Shown here one piece after another: positions 18,201 to 25,932 of a stretch of DNA of 64,000 nt (within the stretch, counting starts at the first letter, position 1; the number at the start of each line of letters is the position of its first letter). Position numbers and translations under genes: made by a program. The DNA lies in assembly GCA_934597585.1 (NCBI GenBank), contig CAKTSA010000001.1, positions 1 through 64,000 on the forward strand, read 5' to 3'. Below the pieces are notes generated by a model. The model made no database searches. It was not told where the DNA came from and saw only the letters and a program-made list of their open reading frames with translations. This stretch comes from an uncultured Oscillospiraceae bacterium. Its GTDB lineage: Bacteria; Bacillota; Clostridia; Oscillospirales; Oscillospiraceae.

Positions 18201-18779
18201 ACGCAGCTCCTCGTAGTCCAGCGCCTCGATCTTCTGGATCTCGTGGCTGGTGCGGAAGCCGTCAAAGAAGTGCAGGAACGGCATCCGGCAGTGGATGGCG
18301 CTCAGATGCGCCACCGCACCCAGATCCATGACCTCCTGGGGGGAGGAGGACGCCAGCATGGCAAAGCCAGTGCTGCGCACGCCCATCACGTCGCTGTGGT
18401 CGCCGAAGATGGACAGGGCGTGGGCCGACAGGGTGCGGGCGGAGACGTGGAATACGCCCGGCAGCATCTCACCGGCGATCTTATACATATTGGGGATCAT
18501 CAGCAGCAGACCCTGGGACGCGGTATAGGTGGTGGTCAGTGCGCCGGACTGCAGGGAGCCGTGCACCGTACCGGCGGCGCCGCCCTCAGACTGCATCTCC
18601 ACCACCTGTACCGGCTGGCCAAACAGGTTCTTCTTGCCGTTGGCGGCCCACTCGTCCACATGCTCCGCCATGGGGCTGGAGGGTGTGATGGGGAAAATAC
18701 CCGCCACTTCCGTAAATGCGTAGGATACATACGCGGCGGCTTCGTTGCCGTCCATGATGACCGCTTTCTTCTTGTCCAT
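15276..18779 (-). CDS. nifJ: Pyruvate:ferredoxin (flavodoxin) oxidoreductase
   Basis: At 1167 residues it is a full single-chain PFOR. The N-terminal pyruvate-binding domain starts MDGNEAAAYVSYAFTEVAGIFPITPSSPM. Next come a transketolase-like domain, a gamma/EKR part, and two [4Fe-4S] motifs, CIQCNQCSLVCP (about residue 690) and CTGCGSCVNVCP (about 745). The C-terminal thiamine diphosphate domain holds the proximal-cluster cysteines (ACAGCGETPY) and GDGWAYDIGYGG (about 960). It oxidises pyruvate to acetyl-CoA and reduces ferredoxin. The codon use is strongly biased, as expected for an abundant enzyme. It leads the operon with abfD. Confidence 0.97.
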   Translation of the reverse strand: MDKKKAVIMDGNEAAAYVSYAFTEVAGIFPITPSSPMAEHVDEWAANGKKNLFGQPVQVVEMQSEGGAAGTVHGSLQSGALTTTYTASQGLLLMIPNMYKIAGEMLPGVFHVSARTLSAHALSIFGDHSDVMGVRSTGFAMLASSSPQEVMDLGAVAHLSAIHCRMPFLHFFDGFRTSHEIQKIEALDYEELRPLVDMDALRAFRRNSLNPEHPATRGTTVNPDIFFQCREACNEKVASIPEAVEHYMAEISKLTGREYKLFNYYGAPDAERVVVLMGSAAETAKEAIDYLTAKGEKVGLLNVHLYRPFAADKFVAAIPASCKKLAVLDRTKEPGAMGEPLYQDICSVYKELDSDMVIVGGRYGLSSKDTTPGQIIAVLDNLKQEKPKNNFTVGIVDDVTHTSLDVTCEIDTSPAGQTSAEFWGMGSDGTVGANKNSIKIIGHATDLYCQAYFVYDSKKSGGLTQSHLRFGKEPIRSPYLIQSADFVACHNPSYVHKYDMVKNLKEGGVFLLNCAWDAEGLEKNLPAAMKRALAEKKAKFYTIDAIKIARELGLGSRTNTILQAAFFKLANVIPLEQAVAEMKDAIYKTYYKKKGQAVVDMNNASIEHGINELAEVAIPAAWATAQDAPVERKAPDFIREVVDVMNRQEGDSLPVSIMKKYGLEDGTWHAGSTKYEKRGAAVEVPQWDMTKCIQCNQCSLVCPHAAIRPVLLDENEVQNAPAGFETKKATGLAQYQYRMQVSPYDCTGCGSCVNVCPAKEKALVMQPLESQLGQAENWEYAVETVTVKKDAVSDKTVKASQFAKPYFEFSGACAGCGETPYIKLVTQLFGDHMYITNASGCSSAYGGSTPSSPYCTDCNGCGPAWAMSLFEDNAEYAYGYLLGQDAIKRQLKAAAQTLADKGVAADVCKDYIDKAESAAESRMAADALLAAVAGDKSDEAEFIRNNKEFLTKKSVWAFGGDGWAYDIGYGGLDHVLASGKNINVLVLDTEVYSNTGGQSSKATAAAAIAKFSAGGKVTKKKDLGLMAMSYGYVYVAQVAMGADPAQTLKAIREAEAYDGPSIVICYCPCIEHGMKASMGLSQIEEKKAVECGYWHLYRYDPRLKEEGKNPFQLDSKAPTGDFQQFLMGENRYASLKLSFPEKADALYHKAANDAKERYDGYVKLAKE

Positions 18780-19159
18780 AAAGAAAGACCTCCTCGTGTA
18801 GGTTTTTTACAAGATTAGGGCATATTTGCGAATTTACAATTTCTATTTTACTGACCGGCCTATAAAAATGATTTGCTCCGTTTCGCTTTTTCTTTGCCGT
18901 TTCTCTTGCCTTGACGCGGGGTGTTTGTTTCGGCGTCGGGCAGCGTGGAAGGAGTTGACACTATATAGAATTAGTGCAGCAATACCCGAAGAAAAAAGAA
19001 AGCTGAGTATCCGATAAGCGGCAAAGAAAAAGAAAGATTGAGCAAAGCGAACGGCGGTAACATTCGATACAATGACCTCAGATGGTGGGTCGCGGCAATG
19101 AATTGCAAGTTGGAACACGACCCAATTTTACGGATTATTATTTTAAGGAGGATATCACA
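18780..19159. promoter_or_regulatory. Divergent intergenic region nifJ / octopine-type dehydrogenase
   Basis: This 380-bp stretch holds no credible gene. It has a composite inverted repeat at 19087-19127: outer arms TGGGTCG and CGACCCA enclose the small palindrome GCAATGAATTGC. That could be an operator or leader hairpin for the plus-strand gene. I found no GCAA-N7-TTGC enhancer or -24/-12 promoter, and no convincing -35/-10 pair for either gene. Confidence 0.5.
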
Positions 19160-20425
19160 ATGGATATGAGTTATTTGAAGGATATGCCTATCGCGATCCT
19201 GGGCGCTGGTGCTGTGGGCAAGACCATGGCTGCTGACTGCGCTCTGGCTGGCAAGGAAGTCCGCCTGTGGGATCAGCCCCGCTTCGCTAAGACCAACTTC
19301 ACCAACATCGAGAAGACCGGCATCACTCTGGCCGGTGCACAGTTCAGCTACTTCGGCTATCAGCGCAAGGGCACTGTGAAGATCGCTCTGGCTACCGACG
19401 ACATGGCTAAGGCCGTGAAGGGCGCTGGCATCATCATCGTGGCCGCCGTGGCCGTGGCTCACGAGACCATCTTCCGTGAGCTGATCCCCCTGCTGGAGGA
19501 CGGTCAGGTTATCCACATCCTGCCTGATAACTGCGGCACCTTCATCTTCCGCAAGCTGATGCGCGAGATGAACTGCACCAAGAAGGTCATCGTTGGCGCT
19601 TGGTACACTGCTCCCTATGGCATCCGCATCGTGCGCCGCGGCGGCGTCGTCACCAACGAGTGCAAGGTGGAAGACCGTATCACCACCATCCGTGGCTGCG
19701 CTCTGCCCGACACCGACACCGATGCCTTCATGGCTTCCGCCTGGTACATCCCCGCTTTCGGCGCTATCATGGATGCTGACGGCGAGGTCACCATCTCCAA
19801 GAAGGGCGAGGAGTTCCACCACGGCTTCGTGCGCGGCAACACCGTTCTGGACATCAACCTGTCCAACGTCAACCCCGTCATCCATGTTCCCGGCGCCGTT
19901 CTGGGCGCTGCCGTGATGCAGAACTTCGATACCGTTCTGGGTCAGGATAAGAAGAACTACTCCCTGTACGGTTTCGCACTGTGCCCGGCCATCGCCGAGG
20001 TTCAGGCCAAGTTCTGGGAGGAAGAGAAGGCTCTGGCTGCCAAGATGGAAGTGGGCCTGTGCACTGTGAATTATGAGGACTTCTTCTCCCGTACTACCAT
20101 GTACGGCAAGGAGTACATGGGCCCCGACTTCGCAGTGCCCTTCACCGAGAAGTACGAGAACTTCTACGGCGACGGCCCCTTCGATCTGGAGAACCGCTAC
20201 ATCACCGAGGATGTGCCCGTGGGCTGCTACCTGATGAGCCAGCTGGGCAAGAAGTACGGCGTAGCCACCCCCATTATCGACTCCATGATCCTGCTGGCCA
20301 GCACCATGCTCAAGCGTGATCTGGCTGCCGAGAGCAAGTACACTCTGGATTATCTGGATATCGGCCACATGAACCACGAGCAGCTGCAGGCTTACCTGCG
20401 CGAGGGCGTGTACACCGCTAAGTAA
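19160..20425 (+). CDS. NAD(P)-dependent octopine/nopaline dehydrogenase-family protein
   Basis: The 421-residue protein has an N-terminal Rossmann fold with GAGAVG (residues 15-20) and a C-terminal helical domain of the octopine/nopaline dehydrogenase type. Relatives reductively join an amino acid to a 2-oxo acid, or run the reverse oxidation of N-carboxyalkyl amino acids. The ATG at 19160 follows TAAGGAGG. Codon use is extremely biased (almost only CTG, GCT/GCC, AAG, GGC, GAG), indicating very high expression. It is divergent from nifJ. The true substrate is unknown; an opine or N-substituted amino acid linked to the nearby amine pathway is a guess. Confidence 0.82.
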   Translation: MDMSYLKDMPIAILGAGAVGKTMAADCALAGKEVRLWDQPRFAKTNFTNIEKTGITLAGAQFSYFGYQRKGTVKIALATDDMAKAVKGAGIIIVAAVAVAHETIFRELIPLLEDGQVIHILPDNCGTFIFRKLMREMNCTKKVIVGAWYTAPYGIRIVRRGGVVTNECKVEDRITTIRGCALPDTDTDAFMASAWYIPAFGAIMDADGEVTISKKGEEFHHGFVRGNTVLDINLSNVNPVIHVPGAVLGAAVMQNFDTVLGQDKKNYSLYGFALCPAIAEVQAKFWEEEKALAAKMEVGLCTVNYEDFFSRTTMYGKEYMGPDFAVPFTEKYENFYGDGPFDLENRYITEDVPVGCYLMSQLGKKYGVATPIIDSMILLASTMLKRDLAAESKYTLDYLDIGHMNHEQLQAYLREGVYTAK

Positions 20426-20554
20426 ACAATACAGCGATTTAAGGTGTTGTTACCCTAGATGGGGTACGGCAGAGATTGCCATTCTGTCGGCTCCTACCTC
20501 CTCATACAAAGCATACACAGACATTGTCTCTCGATAAGAACTATCGTGCGGCAA

Positions 20555-20591
20555 GAGAAAACGGTGCAGTTTCGGCTGTACCGTTTTTCTC
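20555..20591 (+). terminator. Intrinsic terminator-like hairpin
   Basis: GAGAAAACGGT (20555-20565) pairs with ACCGTTTTTCTC (20580-20591), with one bulged T, between the dehydrogenase and the MarR gene. It lies about 130 nt after the dehydrogenase stop. Confidence 0.6.
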
Positions 20592-20652
20592 ACACTTGCC
20601 TTGATACAAAGAATAATCGCAGACTATACCTTGCCTGAATCAGCGCAGCCCC

Positions 20653-20681
20653 TTGACAAACCTGCATCCTGCGCTTATACT
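20653..20681 (+). promoter_or_regulatory. Sigma-A promoter of the marR-MATE operon
   Basis: TTGACA (20653-20658), a 17-bp spacer and TATACT (20676-20681) form a near-consensus promoter. Confidence 0.85.
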
Positions 20682-20686
20682 ACACT

Positions 20687-20702
20687 AGTCCCATCTGGGA
20701 CT
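20687..20702. promoter_or_regulatory. Palindromic operator at the transcription start of the marR operon
   Basis: AGTCCCATCTGGGACT has 7-bp perfect arms and a 2-bp centre. It sits just downstream of the -10 box and overlaps the expected start, a typical position for MarR autorepression. Confidence 0.7.
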
Positions 20703-20713
20703 TGGAGGGCAGT

Positions 20714-21157
20714 ATGGATCGAGAATCATACCGTTTGATAAATGACGTCAACAAAGCCATTATCCAATGCCGGGGCGCCTATTCCGCGTGGTCAAGTATA
20801 CACGGCATCAGTTATCATGAGATGCTGGTGCTGTATACCATCCGGGAGTATGGCTATTGTACGCAGAAGCTGATCTGCGACAGCTACATTCTGCCAAAGC
20901 AGACCATCCATAACGTCATTTCGGCCATGCGGGAAAACGGAACGCTGGTATATGACGCGGAAAAAAGCAAAGGCCGCGAAAAGGCGTTCGTCCTTTCGGA
21001 GCAGGGCGAAGCCTACGCGGCGGAGCTGCTGCGCTCTCTTGACGTCATAGAGGAACACGCACTGGCGGCATTGGGGAAAGAAAAGCTGCGGACGCTGACG
21101 GAGCTGCTTTTCGCGTTTGATTCTGCCTTGAATACGGCATTGGAGGAGACGAGGTAA
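20714..21157 (+). CDS. MarR-family transcriptional regulator
   Basis: The 147-residue protein has the MarR winged-helix layout: helix-turn-helix around residues 40-85 (TQKLICDSYILPKQTIHNVISAMRENG) and a wing with KGREKAFVLSEQGEAYA. The ATG at 20714 follows TTGGAGGGC. It lies 2 bp before the MATE-kinase fusion gene and behind a promoter with a palindromic operator. It therefore probably represses this small efflux operon and is released by the effector, perhaps the exported compound. Confidence 0.9.
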   Translation: MDRESYRLINDVNKAIIQCRGAYSAWSSIHGISYHEMLVLYTIREYGYCTQKLICDSYILPKQTIHNVISAMRENGTLVYDAEKSKGREKAFVLSEQGEAYAAELLRSLDVIEEHALAALGKEKLRTLTELLFAFDSALNTALEETR

Positions 21158-21159
21158 CC

Positions 21160-23109
21160 ATGGAACAAACCGATCTGTTCGGAACAGAAAAAATCAGCAG
21201 AATACTGTTCCGGCTTGCGCCGCCGGTGATGTTGGCGCAGCTGATTCAGGCCCTTTACAATATTGTAGACAGCTTTTTTGTGGGCAAATACTCGGCTTCC
21301 GGCCTGACGGCCCTGTCCATCATTTACCCCATGCAGCTGCTGATGATCGCCTTCGCTGTGGGAACCGGTGTGGGCATCAATACGGTCATGGCGGCGAAGC
21401 TGGGCACGGGGAACCGCAAGGAAGCGGACGAGTATGCGGGTGTTGGCACACCGCTGGCGGTGGTGCTCTGGCTTTTGTTTGCGGCGGTCTGCTATTTCAT
21501 TTTACCCTTCTACGCCAGAATGTCCACGGATTCCGAGGTCGTCATTCAGGATGTGATCACCTATGGCCGGATCGTCTGCGTGTTCAGCTTCGGCCTGTTT
21601 CTGGAGAGCATCTGGACGAAGGTGCTGCAATCCAACGGCGATATGAAAACGCCCATGTTCGCCCAGATCCTCGGCGCGGTGACGAATATCGTTCTTGACC
21701 CACTGCTGATCTTCGGCCTGCTGGGCCTGCCGGAAATGGGCATTGCCGGTGCGGCTGTGGCAACGGTGGCGGGGCAGATCGTGGCGGCGCTGGTGGTGAT
21801 GAAGAAGGGCTTCCGCAAATCGCCGGAGTTCAGGCTGTATTCCCACCATATCGCGGCGATTTTCCGGCTGGGCATTCCCAACATACTGATGCAGTCAGCG
21901 TACACCTTTTACATTTTGGGACTGAACCTGATCCTGGCTACCTTCTCTGATGAGGCGGTCACGGCCCTTGGCCTTTACTATAAGTGGCAGACGTTCTTCT
22001 TTATCCCGCTGGGCGCGATGCAGACCTGTATCGTCCCCATCATCAGCTACAACTACGCGGCCAGAAACATTGACCGCTGCAAGAAAACGCTGTCCAGCGC
22101 CATCCTGTTCGGCCTTGCGCTGATGGCGGTGGGTACGCTGTGCTTCAACGCCATCCCCACACAGATGCTGCGGGTGTTTACGAAGGACGCGCTGGTGATT
22201 GAGATCGGCAGGTTCGGCTTCCACTTTATAGGTGTTAGCTTTCTGCCCATGGTCACATCCCTGATCTTTCCGGTGTTTTTCCAGGCGGTGGGTGCCAGTC
22301 TGAAAAGCTCCTCTCTGACCGTGATCCGGACGGTGCTGCTGTTCGTGCCTCTGGGGTATCTCTTCTCACGGTTGGGACTGAACTGGTTCTGGCTGACCTT
22401 CCCCGTGACAGAAGTGGTGACCAGCACCGTGGGAGTTGTGTTCTACCGGCAGTTCCTACGGAAGGATTACGTCAGCAGGCCGGTGCAGGCGGACGACGGA
22501 GATGCCATCGCCCTGAAGCCGTCAAAGCCCGGCGTCATCATTACCATCGCCAGAGAGCACGGCTCCTCCGGCAAGCAGATCGGCAAGGTGGTGGCGCGGA
22601 AACTGGGCATCCCCTTTTACTACAAGGAAATGGTGGCGCTGGCCGCCCATGAGAGCGGGCTGGATAAAGAGTTCATTTCCGACATCCACAAAAACGCGCC
22701 GGATGCCCTGCGTGACCTGTATCTCAGCTCACACGCCGTTCAGCGTGCCATGAGGGCGCAGGCCAACATCATCCGCAAAATCGCTGACAACGGCTCCTGC
22801 GTCATCGTAGGCCGGGCGGCGGATTATGTGCTGCGGAATTACAAGAATGTGGTGCGCGTGTTCATCCACGCACCGGAGGAATACCGAATCGGACGGGTGA
22901 TGGAGGTCTACGGCGACACGCTGGAGGAAGCCAGACGCAACATTCGTCGCTCCGATAAAGCCAGAGCGTCCTATTACCGGCATATCTCCGGCAAGCGCTG
23001 GGGCGACGCCGGAAACTATGAGCTGGTGGTGGACTCCTCCATCGGCGTGGAGAAATCCGCGGAGATGATACTGGACTATATTTCCGGCGAACAGCAAATA
23101 GAGCAATAA
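21160..23109 (+). CDS. MATE-family efflux transporter fused to a cytidylate-kinase-like domain
   Basis: The 649-residue protein combines two modules. Residues 1 to about 445 are a MATE antiporter with about 12 membrane segments and internal duplication (APPVMLAQLIQALYNIVDSFFVG at the start). From about residue 455 a soluble cytidylate-kinase-like domain follows, with ITIAREHGSSGKQIGK as nucleotide-binding loop, then GSCVIVGRAADYVL and a lid-like segment rich in arginine. The kinase-like part lies on the cytoplasmic side. What it phosphorylates is unknown; it may regulate export or modify the substrate. Known in some Firmicutes as an architecture, as far as I recall, but without established function. 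Confidence 0.9.
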   Translation: MEQTDLFGTEKISRILFRLAPPVMLAQLIQALYNIVDSFFVGKYSASGLTALSIIYPMQLLMIAFAVGTGVGINTVMAAKLGTGNRKEADEYAGVGTPLAVVLWLLFAAVCYFILPFYARMSTDSEVVIQDVITYGRIVCVFSFGLFLESIWTKVLQSNGDMKTPMFAQILGAVTNIVLDPLLIFGLLGLPEMGIAGAAVATVAGQIVAALVVMKKGFRKSPEFRLYSHHIAAIFRLGIPNILMQSAYTFYILGLNLILATFSDEAVTALGLYYKWQTFFFIPLGAMQTCIVPIISYNYAARNIDRCKKTLSSAILFGLALMAVGTLCFNAIPTQMLRVFTKDALVIEIGRFGFHFIGVSFLPMVTSLIFPVFFQAVGASLKSSSLTVIRTVLLFVPLGYLFSRLGLNWFWLTFPVTEVVTSTVGVVFYRQFLRKDYVSRPVQADDGDAIALKPSKPGVIITIAREHGSSGKQIGKVVARKLGIPFYYKEMVALAAHESGLDKEFISDIHKNAPDALRDLYLSSHAVQRAMRAQANIIRKIADNGSCVIVGRAADYVLRNYKNVVRVFIHAPEEYRIGRVMEVYGDTLEEARRNIRRSDKARASYYRHISGKRWGDAGNYELVVDSSIGVEKSAEMILDYISGEQQIEQ

Positions 23110-23110
23110 C

Positions 23111-23162
23111 TTCTATACAAATAAAAGGACTGACACGCGTCAGTCCTTTTATTTGTATAGAA
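23111..23162. terminator. Very long perfect bidirectional terminator
   Basis: The inverted repeat has 24-bp perfect arms and a 4-nt loop (ACGC), with T-rich and A-rich flanks, directly after the MATE-kinase gene. Confidence 0.85.
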
Positions 23163-23420
23163 TAGCGAAGTGATTGCGGGCAGATGTTTATGCTGCGTTT
23201 TGCACTGTTTTTTGCTGCAAGAAATTTTGCACCAAGGCATGAGTGCAAAAATTTTTGCGTTATTTGCGCTGCAATCACGGAACAGGCTACAATCAAAGCT
23301 GCAGTGATGATGTGGCATCAGAGATAAAATGCCGCTTGAAGCGGCTGATATTGCCAAACAGAGTGTGTAAAAATTGACGAAATACACAAATATTTGAAGA
23401 AAAAAATAAAACGCGCAGAC

Positions 23421-23435
23421 TGGCACAGTTTGTGC
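23421..23435 (+). promoter_or_regulatory. Sigma-54 (-24/-12) promoter of the glycyl radical enzyme 2 operon
   Basis: TGGCACAGTTTGTGC followed by T is identical to the promoter at 9166-9180 and has the strict GG-N10-GC spacing. It lies 68 nt upstream of the ATG. Confidence 0.78.
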
Positions 23436-23502
23436 TTAAAAAATAGGCACCAAAGTTTTTTGCCCGACTTATATACAGCGGGCGCAAAAAGGAGGAGCAA
23501 CT

Positions 23503-25893
23503 ATGGAAAAGGCATATATGACTCGTATTGAGGCGCTGCGTCAGCAGTATCTTGCCACCCGTGTGGATATGGACGTTTATAACGCGAAGTACCTGACCGA
23601 GGGCTTCAAAGCGTCGGAAGGTCAACCCTGGATCATTCAGAAGGCCATCGGTTATTATCATCAGTGCATGAAGAAGCATGTGTACATTCAGGATCATGAG
23701 CTGCTGGTAGGCGGCCCCGGCTTCAAGCCCCGCTGCGGTATTCTCTGCGCGGACAGCTCCGCCTCCATTTTGGACAAAGAGCTTGACACCATGAGCACCC
23801 GTCCCTACGATCCCTTCTACATGAGCGACGAGGCAAAACGCATTTATGTAGAGGATGTCAAGGACTACTGGAAAGACAGGTGTGTGCTGGATCGCTGGAA
23901 CAAACTTGCGCCCGAGGATATGAAGACCCTGCGGGACAATGGTATGATCTATATCGACCGTAAGGCTGTCCGCGGTTATGGCGAAACGACGCCTGGTTGG
24001 GACTATCTGCTTAAAACCGGTATCGGCGGCATCCGTCAGAAGGCGGTGGACGCTTTGGCTGCGCTGGATGACGCGCATGTGGGCGACCTGGAGAAGATCT
24101 TCTTCTATAAGGCGGAGATCATGGCTTGCGATGGTATTATTTTGCTGGCCAACCGCCATGCGGACCTGGCGGAGCAGATGGCCGCTCAGTGCGGTGATCC
24201 TGTCCGCAAGGCAGAGCTGCTGAAGATCGCCGAGGTCTGCCGGTGGGTACCTGAGCATCCCGCCCGGACATTCCATGAGGCCTGCCAGTTGGTGCTGTTC
24301 TATGAATTCGCGATTTTCATGGAGCAGAACGCGTCCTCCTATAATCTGGGACGTATCGATCAGTATCTGTATCCCTATTACAAGGCGGATAAGGAGTCAG
24401 GTATTCTGACCGACGACGACGCGCAGGAACTGCTGGACTGCATGTGGATCAAGATCGCGGAGATGTCCCTGTTCCAGGACGCTACCACCGCCGAGTTCGC
24501 GGCAGGCTACTGCATCACGGTTCAGGTCACGCCCGGCGGCATTGATCAGTACGGCAACGATGCGACCAACGAACTGAGCTACATGGCCATTCAGGCTACG
24601 CAGGATGTGCGTTTCAAGGAGCCGAACCTGTCTGTCCGCTATAACATTTCCAAGAATCCCGATTCCTTCTTGCGCAAGGCCGTCGAAGCGATCCGCGAAG
24701 GACTGAGCATGCCTGCTGTATATCATGACGATGCCGGTATCCGCATGCTGCTGAACAAGGGCGTTCCCCTGAGCGAGGCGTGGGACTGGAATCCCTGCGG
24801 CTGCGTGGAAACGAATCTGGCCGGACGCATGAAGCAGTATACGGACATGGCGGATATCAATATGGGTGGTATTGTGGAGATGGCGCTGAATAACGGCGTG
24901 AGCCGCAAGACCGGCAAACAGGTCTCTGTCAAGACCGGCGATCCCAGCACATTCAAGACCTTTGAAGATTTCTTCAACGCCGTGAAAAAGCATGTGGATT
25001 ATTTCGTGGATGTCGTTGTTTCCGGCGATCAGCTTCTGGACTATCTCAGCATGAATTACCGCCCCGTGCCCGCACTGTCTCTGGGCTTCCCTGATTGCAT
25101 GGACAAGGGACTTGATTACAGTCTGGGCGGTGCCAAGTACAACTGCGGCGGCGGCGTCATTACCGTTGGTCAGGCCGACATCATCAATTCCTTGGCTGCT
25201 GTCAAGTATCTGGTTTACGATGAAAAGAAGCTCACCATGGAGCAGCTCTGCACTGCGTTGGCCGCGAACTTCGAGGGGTATGAGGATATCCAGAAAATGT
25301 GCATGGACGCGCCTAAGTACGGCAATGACGACGAGCGAGCCGACTTCTGCGTAGGCGAAACATTCACCTATGTGATCGATCAGTTCGAGAAGTACGATAC
25401 CAAGTTCGGCAAGATGACCACCGGTATGCTTCCGGTTTCCGGTAATACGCCTATCGGCAAATGGGTGGGCGCGCTGCCCTCCGGTCGCTATGCGTGGACA
25501 CCGCTGACTGACGGTATTGGCGCCACCGGCGGCACGGACGTCACCGGTCCGACGGCTCTGCTGAAATCCGTCAGCCATATCCCGCACGCACGCTATACGC
25601 AGGGCACCCAGCTCAACATGAAGATCGAGCCGTCGATCCTGCAGGGAGAGGATGGCCTGCAGCATGGCGTGAACCTGCTGAAGACCATGTGCACGCTGGA
25701 TGTATATCATGCACAGTTCAATGTGGTGGATCGTGAGACGCTGATCGACGCCCAGCGCCACCCCGAAAAGCACAGGGATCTGCTGATCCGTGTGGCTGGC
25801 TATACTGCGTTCTTCGTTGAACTGGGAAAGGAAACGCAGGACGAGATTATTGGCCGCACAGAGATCAACAGCTGGGGCGGCTGCGGAAGATAA
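23503..25893 (+). CDS. Glycyl radical enzyme 2 (PFL2/glycerol dehydratase/CutC-like family)
   Basis: The 796-residue protein is a paralogue of the enzyme at 4272-6650. Thiyl cysteine Cys434 and Glu436 lie in NPCGCVET; the radical glycine is Gly766 in RVAGYTAFF. It shares the unusual GCVET (Thr instead of Pro) with enzyme 1, so both belong to the same little-characterised clade. The activase and an AraC regulator follow. It ends in a short tail with GWGGCGR-like character (SWGGCGR) absent from enzyme 1. Because the regulatory sites are shared with the MttB and BCCT operons, it probably acts in the same pathway, on a later intermediate or a related amine. Confidence 0.93.
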   Translation: MEKAYMTRIEALRQQYLATRVDMDVYNAKYLTEGFKASEGQPWIIQKAIGYYHQCMKKHVYIQDHELLVGGPGFKPRCGILCADSSASILDKELDTMSTRPYDPFYMSDEAKRIYVEDVKDYWKDRCVLDRWNKLAPEDMKTLRDNGMIYIDRKAVRGYGETTPGWDYLLKTGIGGIRQKAVDALAALDDAHVGDLEKIFFYKAEIMACDGIILLANRHADLAEQMAAQCGDPVRKAELLKIAEVCRWVPEHPARTFHEACQLVLFYEFAIFMEQNASSYNLGRIDQYLYPYYKADKESGILTDDDAQELLDCMWIKIAEMSLFQDATTAEFAAGYCITVQVTPGGIDQYGNDATNELSYMAIQATQDVRFKEPNLSVRYNISKNPDSFLRKAVEAIREGLSMPAVYHDDAGIRMLLNKGVPLSEAWDWNPCGCVETNLAGRMKQYTDMADINMGGIVEMALNNGVSRKTGKQVSVKTGDPSTFKTFEDFFNAVKKHVDYFVDVVVSGDQLLDYLSMNYRPVPALSLGFPDCMDKGLDYSLGGAKYNCGGGVITVGQADIINSLAAVKYLVYDEKKLTMEQLCTALAANFEGYEDIQKMCMDAPKYGNDDERADFCVGETFTYVIDQFEKYDTKFGKMTTGMLPVSGNTPIGKWVGALPSGRYAWTPLTDGIGATGGTDVTGPTALLKSVSHIPHARYTQGTQLNMKIEPSILQGEDGLQHGVNLLKTMCTLDVYHAQFNVVDRETLIDAQRHPEKHRDLLIRVAGYTAFFVELGKETQDEIIGRTEINSWGGCGR

Positions 25894-25932
25894 CAGACAC
25901 CGCCTCCACAATAAACTTGCAGGAGAAGAGTT

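Larger units (their letters stand above)
23110..23502. promoter_or_regulatory. Control region of the glycyl radical enzyme 2 operon
   Basis: It contains a long terminator (23111-23162), two enhancer-type palindromes (23217-23230 GCAAGAAATTTTGC; 23245-23258 GCAAAAATTTTTGC) and a sigma-54 promoter (23421-23435). No gene is visible. The palindromes lie 163-204 bp upstream of the promoter, as in the MttB region. Confidence 0.7.

Noticed and set aside
13770..18818. 1682-codon open frame on the plus strand opposite nifJ and abfD
   Set aside because: Antisense shadow of two certain genes with strong codon bias; low-complexity Val/His/Gly-rich translation without domains.
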